A DNA stretch of 47,065 bases, taken from contig JAPPFH010000080.1 of NCBI GenBank assembly GCA_028875185.1, forward strand, positions 1 to 47,065, written 5' to 3'. The position numbers and the translations under genes are program-made. The stretch's first letter is position 1, and each line of letters starts with the position of its first letter. The notes under the pieces were generated by a model that saw only the letters and a list, made by a program, of their open reading frames with translations, did no database searches and was not told the DNA's origin. Below, piece by piece: positions 8,744 through 17,039 of this stretch. Source of the DNA: Chloroflexota bacterium. GTDB taxonomy: Bacteria > Chloroflexota > Anaerolineae > Aggregatilineales > Phototrophicaceae.

Positions 8744-8817
8744 TTGAAGTCCCTCCCTCATTTTGGGGGAGGGATTTAGGGTGGGGGAAACGAGGGATAT
8801 ATCAACACATTCACCAC
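8744..8817. repeat. GGGAGGGATTTAGGGTGGGG repeat with 51-bp match to the window end
   Basis: A hairpin (AGTCCCTCCCTC ... GGGGGAGGGA) is followed by GGTGGGGGAAACGAGGG. Bases 8,767-8,817 are an exact reverse complement of 47,015-47,065. The hairpin-containing part also recurs at 24,431, 32,510 and 34,491. Confidence 0.8.
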
Positions 8818-8938
8818 TCCCCGAAGGCCAGGGTACTTGTCAAATGAGCCTTATTTGCGATACAGTGATATTTATGCGCTGCCTTCACGGTTAGCGGCTG
8901 CAGCGTAATTCATGGTAGAGGGATAGGGGAATCTGACC

Positions 8939-11563
8939 ATGGCCTCATCGACTGAGTCATCACAGCACGTCGGGTTAGTTCGCAATCTTGGATTATTTGA
9001 TATCACGATGATCGGCGTCGGCGCGATGATCGGCGCTGGCATCTTTGTCTTGACAGGCATCGCCGCGGGCACCGCCGGCCCCGCGCTGATTCTGGCTTTC
9101 GCCATGAATGGGGTCATCACCGTATTAACGGCGATGGTCTACGCGGAGCTCGGCTCGGCGATTCCGGAGGCGGGAGGCGGTTATCTGTGGGTGAAGGAGG
9201 GCTTGCCGGGGCCGAACGGTTTCCTGGCCGGCTGGATGAGTTGGTTCGCCCATGCGGTGGCCGGCAGTTTATACGGCGTTGGCTTCGGCGGCTTCATATA
9301 TGAGCTGCTGCGTATTCTATTTCTTGATCCGGCGGCGCATCATGACGCGCACACAAGCATCTTTCTTTCCGGACCGCTGCATTTGCCATTCGGCTATGAA
9401 TTGACCGAAGCCGATCTGGTGCAAAAGATCTTCGCCGTTCTTATTGTATTGTTGTTCCTCTACATCAATTACAAAGGCACCTCAGAGACGGGCGCGGTGG
9501 GCAATATCGTGACCGTGCTGAAAGTGATAATCATCGGCATATTTATCGTCAGCGGCATGTTTGTGATCTTCGGCGATCCGGTCCGCTTTGAGAACTTCCA
9601 GCCTTTCGCGCCCAACGACATTATCGGCATCGTCAGCGCGATGGGTTTGACCTTCATCGCCTTTGAGGGTTACGAGATCATCGTACAGGCGGGCGAGGAA
9701 GTGAAGGAGCCGCGAAAGAACATCCCGCGCGCGGTTTTCTTGTCGTTGGCCATCGTCGTGCCGATTTATATGCTGGTGGCTTTTGTGGTCATCGGGGCGG
9801 TTGACCCGCCGCAAGGGCAGCCCATCCACGAATGGCTGGGCGATCTGGGCGAGATAGGCATCGCCCGCGCCGCCGATCAGTTCATGCCGCTTGGCTTGTT
9901 CTTGATTATGGTTGGCGGCTTGCTCTCGACGATGAGCGCGCTAAACGCGACGACTTTCTCGTCGACGCGGGTGTCCTTCGCGATGGGGCGGGACCGGGCG
10001 CTGCCGGACAGCTTCTCGAACGTCAGCGCCAAGACGCGCACGCCCCATATCGCCTTGGGTTGGTCGGGCGTGTTAATCCTCTTCGTCGCGCTGACGCTGC
10101 CGATTGAGGATGTGGCGGCCTCAGCCGATATCATGTTTATCTTGCTATTCTTGCAGGTGAATCTGGCGGTGATCACGATCCGCAGCAAATACGGCAAGGA
10201 CCTGAAATACGGCTTCTTGCTGCCCTTCTTCCCGATCTTGCCGATGATAGCGATTGGTATGCAATTCCTGCTGCTGCTGTCGCTGTTCAACGTCTCGATC
10301 ATCGCCTGGATTTACGCCGCGGTTTGGATCGGCGGCGGCTTCCTGATTTATTACTTTTACGCGCGGCCGCGCCAGGAACGCGCGCACCGCACGCCGGTGG
10401 TGCAGCAGACCGAGTTGATGACGCCGACGCTGGATGCGCCGTACCGCGTGCTTGTGCCGGTCGCCAATCCCGATTCGCTCTCGACCTTGCTGCCGCCAGC
10501 GGTTCACGCCGCCAAAACGCACAATGGCAAAGTGACGCTGCTGCATATCGTGACTGTGCCGTCGCCAACGCCATTGTCTTCCGGTTACAGTTACCTGGAT
10601 GACAGCGAAGCTTTGCAAGCGCAAGCCATCTCCATGGTGCGCGATGAAGACGTGGCGCTGGAGTATATCGTGCGGGTGGGGCGGCGGGTGGCGCCCGCGA
10701 TCATCGATACGGCGCAAGAACAGCAGGCAGACCTGGTTGTGATCGGCTGGCAGGGGGTGCGGGACCCGTACGGCGCGACCACGGTTGGCAAGCACATCGA
10801 CCAGGTCTTGAGCGAACTCAATTGCGATGTTTTGATGCTGCAGCCGGGCGATGCGGCTGCGGCGAAGCGGATCCTGCTGCCGGTGGCGGAGCCGCGCCAG
10901 GTCGGATATTCGCTGCGGCTGATTCAACAGTTTTCGCCAGCCGATCTTGAGCTGGACCTGCTGCACGTCTTTTCGGATGATACATCGCAGGCGGAGCGCG
11001 ATCGCATGACTCGCTCGCTGCAGCGCGAGATTGACGAACTGAAGATGACCGGCGGGCAGGTAAATCTGATCACGGAGATCGCGCGTGACCGCATCGACGC
11101 GATCGTGGAGGCGTCTCGGGATTACGATTACGTGGCATTGGGCGAATCGCGCGACCCGGGTTATCAGAAGCGGATCTTCGGCAACACGCCCTTTAGGATT
11201 GCCGACCGCACGCGGACGCCAGTGGTCCTGCTGGCCCGGGAGACGAGCGCAGTGGGCTTTGGGCTGCAAAGGATGGCGAGCTGGGTTGGCGGCGGTTACG
11301 CCGATGTGGATCCGGAATCGCGCGAACGGCTGGAAGAGCAGGGCTATATCGTTGACGGCGAATCCACCGCGGATGGCGCCAAGCTGCGATCATCGGTTAG
11401 CCAGCCGGTAATCTTCCTTATCGGCCTGCTGACGGTTGTTGCCGCGTTTTTGATGTTCGCTGGCAATGGCGAGACGCTTACCTGGGTTGGCGCTGTACTT
11501 TACTTCGGTACGCTGCTGTTGTTTACGATTGTTTCGGTGCGGGCGGCGCGGGCGTCGGGGTAG
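8939..11563 (+). CDS. APC-family permease with two universal-stress domains
   Basis: This 874-residue inner-membrane protein has residues about 15-475 forming a 12-helix amino acid/polyamine/cation transporter core, opening with LFDITMIGVGAMIGAGIFVLTG, the conserved APC helix-1 glycine motif. Residues about 495-640 and 645-790 are two UspA-like alpha/beta domains (PYRVLVPVANPDS ... ADLVVIGWQG; KRILLPVAEPRQ ... YVALGESRDPG), expected in the cytoplasm. Two more hydrophobic helices (about 815-865) close the protein, which is unusual. Permease-USP fusions are known in the APC superfamily; the USP part may bind nucleotide and gate transport. The substrate is not readable. The gene stands alone between repeat-filled gaps. 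Confidence 0.92.
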   Translation: MASSTESSQHVGLVRNLGLFDITMIGVGAMIGAGIFVLTGIAAGTAGPALILAFAMNGVITVLTAMVYAELGSAIPEAGGGYLWVKEGLPGPNGFLAGWMSWFAHAVAGSLYGVGFGGFIYELLRILFLDPAAHHDAHTSIFLSGPLHLPFGYELTEADLVQKIFAVLIVLLFLYINYKGTSETGAVGNIVTVLKVIIIGIFIVSGMFVIFGDPVRFENFQPFAPNDIIGIVSAMGLTFIAFEGYEIIVQAGEEVKEPRKNIPRAVFLSLAIVVPIYMLVAFVVIGAVDPPQGQPIHEWLGDLGEIGIARAADQFMPLGLFLIMVGGLLSTMSALNATTFSSTRVSFAMGRDRALPDSFSNVSAKTRTPHIALGWSGVLILFVALTLPIEDVAASADIMFILLFLQVNLAVITIRSKYGKDLKYGFLLPFFPILPMIAIGMQFLLLLSLFNVSIIAWIYAAVWIGGGFLIYYFYARPRQERAHRTPVVQQTELMTPTLDAPYRVLVPVANPDSLSTLLPPAVHAAKTHNGKVTLLHIVTVPSPTPLSSGYSYLDDSEALQAQAISMVRDEDVALEYIVRVGRRVAPAIIDTAQEQQADLVVIGWQGVRDPYGATTVGKHIDQVLSELNCDVLMLQPGDAAAAKRILLPVAEPRQVGYSLRLIQQFSPADLELDLLHVFSDDTSQAERDRMTRSLQREIDELKMTGGQVNLITEIARDRIDAIVEASRDYDYVALGESRDPGYQKRIFGNTPFRIADRTRTPVVLLARETSAVGFGLQRMASWVGGGYADVDPESRERLEEQGYIVDGESTADGAKLRSSVSQPVIFLIGLLTVVAAFLMFAGNGETLTWVGAVLYFGTLLLFTIVSVRAARASG

Positions 11564-11625
11564 GGGAAATCGTATCAAATGGAGATTGCGCTGCTGGATG
11601 ACAGTTTTCCTCACAGTTCGTAATT

Positions 11626-11714
11626 TGTAGGGGCGTTTGACCCGCGGTGTCTACGCGCGGCGCCGAAACGTCCGCTACCTGCAGGCCATTCTTAGTGGGC
11701 GTCTCACGAGACGC
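11626..11714. repeat. GTAGGGGCG / TGTCTACGCG repeat cluster
   Basis: TGTAGGGGCGTTTGACC, GGTGTCTACGCGCGGCG and GGGCGTCTCACGAGACGCCC (a palindrome at about 11,697-11,716) stand end to end after the permease gene. Some could fold as RNA hairpins, but there is no T-run to call a terminator. Confidence 0.6.
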
Positions 11715-11993
11715 CCCTACAAGGCTTGACCGCTAATGCAGATAGCCTGTTTTCCGTACGTCTTACCCCATCCCCGGCCCCCTCGCCATCTCTATGGCGA
11801 GCATCCCAGTGAATTGGGGAAGGGTGACTCGACAGCAAGATCGGGGAATTTGCGTCTTGTATCAACGTGAAACTTAAAAGACCTTGTTCGCGGCGAGATT
11901 GCTCCCCCTTCCTTAGCTTGCTGGGGAAGGGGGCTGGGGGGATGGGGTGAAATCGGAAAGAAAGCATAGCCCAGTACCGCACAAGCCCTACAT
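11715..11993. mobile_element. Inverted-repeat element of about 280 bp (copy A)
   Basis: It begins CCCTACAAGGCTTGACCG and ends CCAGTACCGCACAAGCCC, an imperfect inverted pair. The interior holds CCCCATCCCCGGCCCC and TTCCTTAGCTTGCTGGGG modules. The element at 16,652-16,907 is the same structure in the opposite orientation, and 1-56 is an end fragment. It has no coding capacity, so it is best seen as a non-autonomous element. The gap 11,564-12,056 contains nothing else I can name. Confidence 0.7.
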
Positions 11994-12056
11994 TGTCACA
12001 ATTCTTGCGGCGAAGTACTCAAGCGGGCGACCCAACGATCGCCTCTACTAGGCGGG

Positions 12057-13139
12057 TTACCACAAGCCGGGCGAGCCGCTGCCGCGCGCTTCGATTTGCC
12101 GGCGCAGGCGCTCCATAAGGTCGACGCCCATTTGCCGGCAGAGATCGATCATATCGATCGGCACCCAGTTTTCTATTAAGTAATCGCCTTCGCGCTTCCA
12201 CCAGTCGAAGTCGCGCATGGTTATCAATTTGCCGGTGGCGGGTATACCGGCGTAATCGCCATGATTGTAGGAAAAGGCGAAATCCCAAACGCCACCGCAG
12301 GCGTATGCCCCTTCGCCGATGAAACCCATGCTGCGGCCGCCCTGCTCGACATCAAGATTGCGGTCGCCGAAGCCGTGGAGCCAATTGCGCTGGTGGAAGT
12401 CTTCAAATTCTTCCAGCGTGAAGCAGCCGCCAATGCCGCTGGGACCGTACCACTTCATGTCCGTATGCCAGTATTTGTTTTGCTCCATGCGGCTCATATC
12501 GCCGCCGTCGCGATCGCGGACGTAGCGCATTAAGCCTTTGCCCATTGCTTCTACCAGTTGCAGGCTCTTGCGGGATTCCAGCGCGTCTTGCTCGGTAAGC
12601 AGAATGCCGTCTTTGGCGAGCGGGCCGGGGATCTTGCCGCCGTCAAAGCCGGGCGACGGCGGAAGGACTTGATAACCGGCTTGCCTCATCACGGAGAGGA
12701 TATCGTATTGCACGTAGCTCTCGGCGATTTTGCCCTGGCGCATCAGGTAGAATTGTCCGAACCAGATATTGGTTTTCTTTCCGGTGGCTGGGATGCCGAG
12801 CCAATCGTTGACAAACGTACCGGTTAGATAACCGCAGCCGCTGACCCACTCCCCACCGACTTCCCCCGCCCAATCGGACGTGCCCGTTTCGATGCCGCCC
12901 ATGAAGACGTAAGGTCTGATTTTGAGATCGGGGAAGGCGTTTAGCAGGGGCAGCCAGAAGCCCGAGATGAGATTCTCCGCCCCGATGATCTGGTCGATCG
13001 GCGCGGAGCCATTCCAGTTGACGTCGTCGTGGACAGCGGCGCGAATGACGGCGGGTACGTTATCGACGCCGACGTGATTGAGCTTTTGCCAATAATCCCA
13101 GACAGCTTCTTTGTTCTGTTGGTTTAGGAGAGTTGACAT
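12057..13139 (-). CDS. Two-domain SnoaL-like (NTF2-fold) protein
   Basis: This protein of 360 residues has two related NTF2-like modules. The first is about residues 8-135 (VWDYWQKLNH ... WNGSAPIDQIIGAENLISGF ... AFPDLKIRPYVFMGG ... GIPATGKK). The second is about 215-350 (MKWYGPSGIGGCFTLEEFEDFH ... HGDYAGIPATGKLITMRDFDWW). The repeated GIPATGK block marks the internal duplication and is typical of SnoaL/ester-cyclase-type proteins, so a small hydrophobic ligand pocket is likely; the reaction is unknown. The start is the ATG at 13139; the open frame continues to 13520 through repeats. It is divergent from the BNR propeller gene. Confidence 0.88.
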   Translation of the reverse strand: MSTLLNQQNKEAVWDYWQKLNHVGVDNVPAVIRAAVHDDVNWNGSAPIDQIIGAENLISGFWLPLLNAFPDLKIRPYVFMGGIETGTSDWAGEVGGEWVSGCGYLTGTFVNDWLGIPATGKKTNIWFGQFYLMRQGKIAESYVQYDILSVMRQAGYQVLPPSPGFDGGKIPGPLAKDGILLTEQDALESRKSLQLVEAMGKGLMRYVRDRDGGDMSRMEQNKYWHTDMKWYGPSGIGGCFTLEEFEDFHQRNWLHGFGDRNLDVEQGGRSMGFIGEGAYACGGVWDFAFSYNHGDYAGIPATGKLITMRDFDWWKREGDYLIENWVPIDMIDLCRQMGVDLMERLRRQIEARGSGSPGLW

Positions 13140-13194
13140 TTTGGTATTCCTTTTTATGTTCGGGCGGTTGACCCAGTGCCGCGCGCAGACACAG

Positions 13195-13370
13195 CGGATA
13201 GGTCCGCCCCTACATTTTGTGTTATAGCGGATGACCTGCTGGGCCGCCCCTACACTATTGCGCTCAGGCGGGCGACGCAAGGGTCGCGTAGGGCACGTAG
13301 ACATAGCCCTTCGACACTGACCGCCGACATAGCCCTTCGACACTGACCGCCGGTCGCCCCTACGTTTTCC
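13195..13370. repeat. GTAGGGGCG repeat array with 26-bp tandem duplication
   Basis: Three CCGCCCCTAC-type modules and a perfect tandem duplication of 26 bp (13,301-13,326 and 13,327-13,352, starting ACATAGCCCTTCGACACTGA) fill the divergent gap of 328 bp. Promoters for both flanking genes must lie in or beside it; I cannot point to convincing -35/-10 boxes. Confidence 0.7.
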
Positions 13371-13467
13371 TTCAATTCTGAGGGTGCGAGTCTCGTGGCG
13401 AAGACAGTTTGCAGCGGGTAAACTCCCTTGGTGACTGATAGACGCGAACGCGCAAAAGGGTGACGAA

Positions 13468-16400
13468 ATGACGGACGAAATCAGACAACAGTTGCTGGAC
13501 AAATTGGAATGGCGCTGCATCGGACCGCATCGCGGCGGACGCGTGGTGGCGGTGGCCGGCGATGTCTCACAGAAGATGACCTTTTATATGGGCGCCTGCG
13601 CTGGCGGGGTGTGGAAGACGACCGATGGCGGGACCTATTGGCATAACATCTCGGACGGCTATTTCAGCACGGCGGCGATCGGGGCGCTGGCGGTTTCAGC
13701 CTCCGACCCGAATGTCATTTACGCCGGCACGGGCGAGAGCACGATCCGCGGCAATGTGTCGCATGGCGACGGTGTCTACAAATCGGTTGACGCGGGCTTG
13801 ACCTGGCGGCACATCGGGCTGAATGAATCGCGTCATATCGGCAAAATCGTCATTCATCCGCAAAATCCTGACCACGTTTATGTCGCCGCCTTTGGTCGCG
13901 CCTTCGGCCCGAATGAAGAGCGCGGCATCTACCGATCTCGGGATGGCGGCGCCAGCTGGGAGAAAGCGCTCTACAAGAGCGAGCGCGCCGGATCGCATGA
14001 TGTGGCGCTGGATGTCAATAATCCGCGGATTATGTTCGCGGCGATTTGGCAGGCGCAGCGTTATCCGCACAAGCTGGAGAATGGCGGGCCCGATAGCGGA
14101 TTGTGGCGCAGTTTCGACGGCGGCGACAGCTGGCAGGACATCACGCGCTATCCTGGATTGCCGCAGGGGATTCTCGGCAAGATCGGCGTGGCGCTATCGC
14201 CGGTGCGGTCGGGGCGCGTTTGGGCTTGTATTGAAGCCGAAGACGGCGCGGTATTCCGCTCCGATGATTACGGCGAGACCTGGATTCGACTGAGCGAAGA
14301 ATCGCTGTTGCGGACGCGACCTTGGTATTATATGCACGTCACCGCTGATACGCAGGATCCGGACACGGTTTACATTCAGAACTACAATCTGTGGAAATCG
14401 GTAGATGCGGGCGCGACCTTCGATACGATGCCGACGCCGCATGGCGATGAGCACGCGCTCTGGATTGATCCGGCCGACAATCAGCGCATGGCGCGCGGCA
14501 ACGATGGCGGCGCTTGCATCTCCTTCAACGGCGGCAAGAGCTGGTCATCGATTTACAATCAGCCGACGGCGCAGCTTTATCATGTCTGCACCGATGACCG
14601 CTTTCCTTACCGCGTCTACGGCTCACAGCAGGACAATACCGCTATTACGGTGCCGAGCGCGTCAGTCGATGGGGCGATCCATGAGCGGGACTGGCATTCG
14701 CCGGGCGGCGGCGAGAGTGGCTATATCGCCATCAAACCGGATGATCCGGATATTGTGGCGGCTTCGGGGCCGACCGGGCAGCGCGCCTACAACGACCACA
14801 TGACGCTTTACAATCATCGCACCGGGCAACGCTGGATCATCACCGCCTGGCCCGAATTGTATGGCTGGGGCGTTGGCGCCGAGCGTTTGAAGTACCGCTT
14901 CCAGTGGACTTTTCCCATTATGTTTTCGCAGCATGATCCGGATGTGCTCTATGTTTGCAGCCAGCATCTGCATCGTTCGACCAATCTGGGCGCCAGCTTT
15001 GAAGTGATCAGCCCGGATTTGACTCGCAACGATCCGGATAAGCTCAAGGCTTCGGGGGGTCCGATCACGCGGGACAATACAGGCGCGGAAGTGTATTGCA
15101 ACATCTTCGCGCTGGCGGAATGCCCGCATGATGCCGGTGTGCTTTGGGCGGGGACCGATGACGGCATGGTTCACATATCGCGCGATACCGGCGATACCTG
15201 GCGCGAGATCACGCCGCCCGATCTGCCGGAGTGGGCGCTGATCAGCATCATAGATGTATCGGCGCATCAGGCGGGCGCGGCTTATATCGCGGCGACGCGT
15301 TACAAGCTGGATGACTGCAAGCCTTACCTGTACAAGACGACCGATTATGGGGAGAGCTGGACGGCGATCACGGATGGCATACCCGACCATGAATTCACGC
15401 GCGTCATCCGCGAGGATCCGAATCGGCGCGGCTTGCTTTATGCCGGGACGGAGACCGGCATCTATGTTTCCTTTGATGATGGCGCGAACTGGCGGCGGAT
15501 GACCGGCAATCTGCCGGTTTGCCCGATTCACGATTTGGTCATCAAAGATCGCGATCTGGTGGTGGCGACGCACGGGCGTTCATTCTGGATTCTGGATGAT
15601 CTGTCGCCATTGCATCAGGCGCAAGCTGAGCTTGATGAGGGGAATGCTCAATTGTTTGCGCCGGCGCCGAAGCTGCGGCTGCGCGTCTATTACACCTTCG
15701 GCGGCTGGAAGTCGAGCTATCCCCCGGATACTGTTGATTTCGGTCGAATTGATACGAGCTTGGTCGCCTTCGTCAATCGCGCCAATTCCGATCGTCCGCA
15801 ATTGCTGAACGCCGGCGCCAACCCGCGAGAGGGCATCGTATTTTGGTATCACCTTCGGCAGGCGACCGATGAAGCGGTCATATTGAATTTCAGCCGGACA
15901 GATGGTGAACTGATACGAAGCTATAGCAGCGCAGACGGCGATCTGTCGGCGGCGGCGGGCCTCAATCAATTTGAGTGGAATATGCGCGCTCCGGGCGCGA
16001 CCGAAGTCGATGGTGTGGATGGCTGGTGGGAGCGGCCCGATGGTCCGCTGGTTGTGCCGGGCGAGTATGTCGCCGAACTGGATGTGGATGGCGAAATCAT
16101 CAGTCAGCGCTTTGAAGTGCGGGCTGATCCACGGGTTGAGACGACGGCGGAAGACTTTGAGCGGCAGTTCGAAATGCTGCTGGCGATACGCGACCGGCTG
16201 TCGCAGAACAACGCGTTGATCAACAAGCTGGTCCTGCTCAAGAGGCAGGTGGAGGCTTGGGCGGCGCGCAGCGATGATGAGGGGCTGAACGCGGCCGCGG
16301 CGGCTATTGCCTACGAAGTCGAGGAGCGCTTGCCGGAGCTGATCAACGTGGGCTTCACCGAGTCGCAGTTGTATGCCAGCGGACTGCATGAGAAATTCAA

Positions 16401-16587
16401 CGCACTGTTCGAATCGGTGGACAGCGCCGATTATGCGCCGCCGCAGCAAGCGCGTGAGGTCTTCGCGCAGTTGAGCGGCGAGCTTGACGGGCAACTGAAT
16501 TATGCGCGCACGGACTTGGGCGAAACGGTTTCGGACTTCAATGCGCGTGTGCGCGAATTGGGCTTGGAGGCGGTGGATCTGTTGTAG
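13468..16587 (+). CDS. BNR/sortilin-type beta-propeller protein, glycosyl-hydrolase-like
   Basis: This 1039-residue protein has residues about 10-710 filled by repeated Asp-box/BNR blades: GGVWKTTDGGTYW, GVYKSVDAGLTW, GIYRSRDGGASW, GLWRSFDGGDSW, AVFRSDDYGETW, LYKTTDYGESW and GIYVSFDDGANW. This is the layout of VPS10/sortilin-like propellers often annotated as glycosyl hydrolases. The C-terminal part (about 760-1039) has a strand-rich section with FEWNMRAPGA and a helical end (FERQFEMLLAIRDRL). No catalytic signature for a specific glycosidase is recognisable. There is no signal peptide, which is unusual since most relatives are exported. AAGGGTG lies six bases before ATG 13468. Confidence 0.88.
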   Translation: MTDEIRQQLLDKLEWRCIGPHRGGRVVAVAGDVSQKMTFYMGACAGGVWKTTDGGTYWHNISDGYFSTAAIGALAVSASDPNVIYAGTGESTIRGNVSHGDGVYKSVDAGLTWRHIGLNESRHIGKIVIHPQNPDHVYVAAFGRAFGPNEERGIYRSRDGGASWEKALYKSERAGSHDVALDVNNPRIMFAAIWQAQRYPHKLENGGPDSGLWRSFDGGDSWQDITRYPGLPQGILGKIGVALSPVRSGRVWACIEAEDGAVFRSDDYGETWIRLSEESLLRTRPWYYMHVTADTQDPDTVYIQNYNLWKSVDAGATFDTMPTPHGDEHALWIDPADNQRMARGNDGGACISFNGGKSWSSIYNQPTAQLYHVCTDDRFPYRVYGSQQDNTAITVPSASVDGAIHERDWHSPGGGESGYIAIKPDDPDIVAASGPTGQRAYNDHMTLYNHRTGQRWIITAWPELYGWGVGAERLKYRFQWTFPIMFSQHDPDVLYVCSQHLHRSTNLGASFEVISPDLTRNDPDKLKASGGPITRDNTGAEVYCNIFALAECPHDAGVLWAGTDDGMVHISRDTGDTWREITPPDLPEWALISIIDVSAHQAGAAYIAATRYKLDDCKPYLYKTTDYGESWTAITDGIPDHEFTRVIREDPNRRGLLYAGTETGIYVSFDDGANWRRMTGNLPVCPIHDLVIKDRDLVVATHGRSFWILDDLSPLHQAQAELDEGNAQLFAPAPKLRLRVYYTFGGWKSSYPPDTVDFGRIDTSLVAFVNRANSDRPQLLNAGANPREGIVFWYHLRQATDEAVILNFSRTDGELIRSYSSADGDLSAAAGLNQFEWNMRAPGATEVDGVDGWWERPDGPLVVPGEYVAELDVDGEIISQRFEVRADPRVETTAEDFERQFEMLLAIRDRLSQNNALINKLVLLKRQVEAWAARSDDEGLNAAAAAIAYEVEERLPELINVGFTESQLYASGLHEKFNALFESVDSADYAPPQQAREVFAQLSGELDGQLNYARTDLGETVSDFNARVRELGLEAVDLL

Positions 16588-16651
16588 CTAGCGCGCGCGG
16601 ATTGCCAAGGCTTCGCCAAAGCGGGTCGCAAGCCACTCCAAGTGCGAAAAT

Positions 16652-16907
16652 TGTAGGGCTTGTCCGGTACTGGGCTAAGCTGCCTCGCCGATTACACCCC
16701 ATCCCCCCAACCCCCTTCCCCAGCAAGCTAAGGAAGGGGGAGCACTCTTGCCGGGCGCTCGGAAGTACAGATTTCTGTCTGTTATGGCGCCCCAATATCC
16801 CAATTCTGCCGTCGAGTCACCCTTCCCTAGTTCACTGGGGAAGGGCCGGGGATGGGGTAAGACGTGCGGAAATCAGGCGTTCTACAGTACCGGACAAGCC
16901 TTGTAGG
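16652..16907. mobile_element. Inverted-repeat element of about 256 bp (copy B)
   Basis: It starts TGTAGGGCTTGTCCGGTACT and ends CAGTACCGGACAAGCCTTGT, so the ends form a near-perfect inverted repeat (CAAGGCTTGTCCGGTACTG on the far end). The body matches 11,715-11,993 in reverse orientation, including the CCCTTCCCCAGCAAGC and TTCACTGGGGAAGGGCCGG modules. It is non-coding. Confidence 0.75.
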
Positions 16908-16995
16908 GGCTACCCATTGGGTCGCCCGAAAAAGCCCAAGAAAACAAGTGATTTGCGACGAAATTCTGCCTGCTGCAAAACTGTCCTGTCGTCAG
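16901..16995. repeat. MITE-like element, right half
   Basis: A GGGGCTACCCATTGGGTCGCCC hairpin leads into TTTGCGACGAAATTCTGCC and ends with CTGTCCTGTCGTCAG at 16,981-16,995, the right terminus of the MITE family, followed by TCCTTGTGG, the same target sequence (reverse complement) duplicated around the 8,532 copy. The left half is missing; the neighbouring inverted-repeat element abuts it. The gap 16,588-17,039 holds only these repeats. Confidence 0.7.
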
Positions 16996-17039
16996 TCCTT
17001 GTGGGGGCAAGTTCACCCGCATAGGATTCGACGGCAGAA

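Noticed and set aside
10145-11269. Long minus-strand open frame opposite the permease
   Set aside because: It is the antisense shadow of the APC-USP gene: Arg/His/Gln-rich, low-complexity translation with no recognisable domain.
11697-11716. Rho-independent terminator after the permease
   Set aside because: A GGGCGTCTC/GAGACGCCC stem is present but no T-run follows on either strand, and it is part of a dispersed repeat.
13140-13520. N-terminal extension of the SnoaL-like protein
   Set aside because: The extra 127 codons translate dispersed repeats and overlap the divergent propeller gene start; ATG 13139 begins the family-like sequence.
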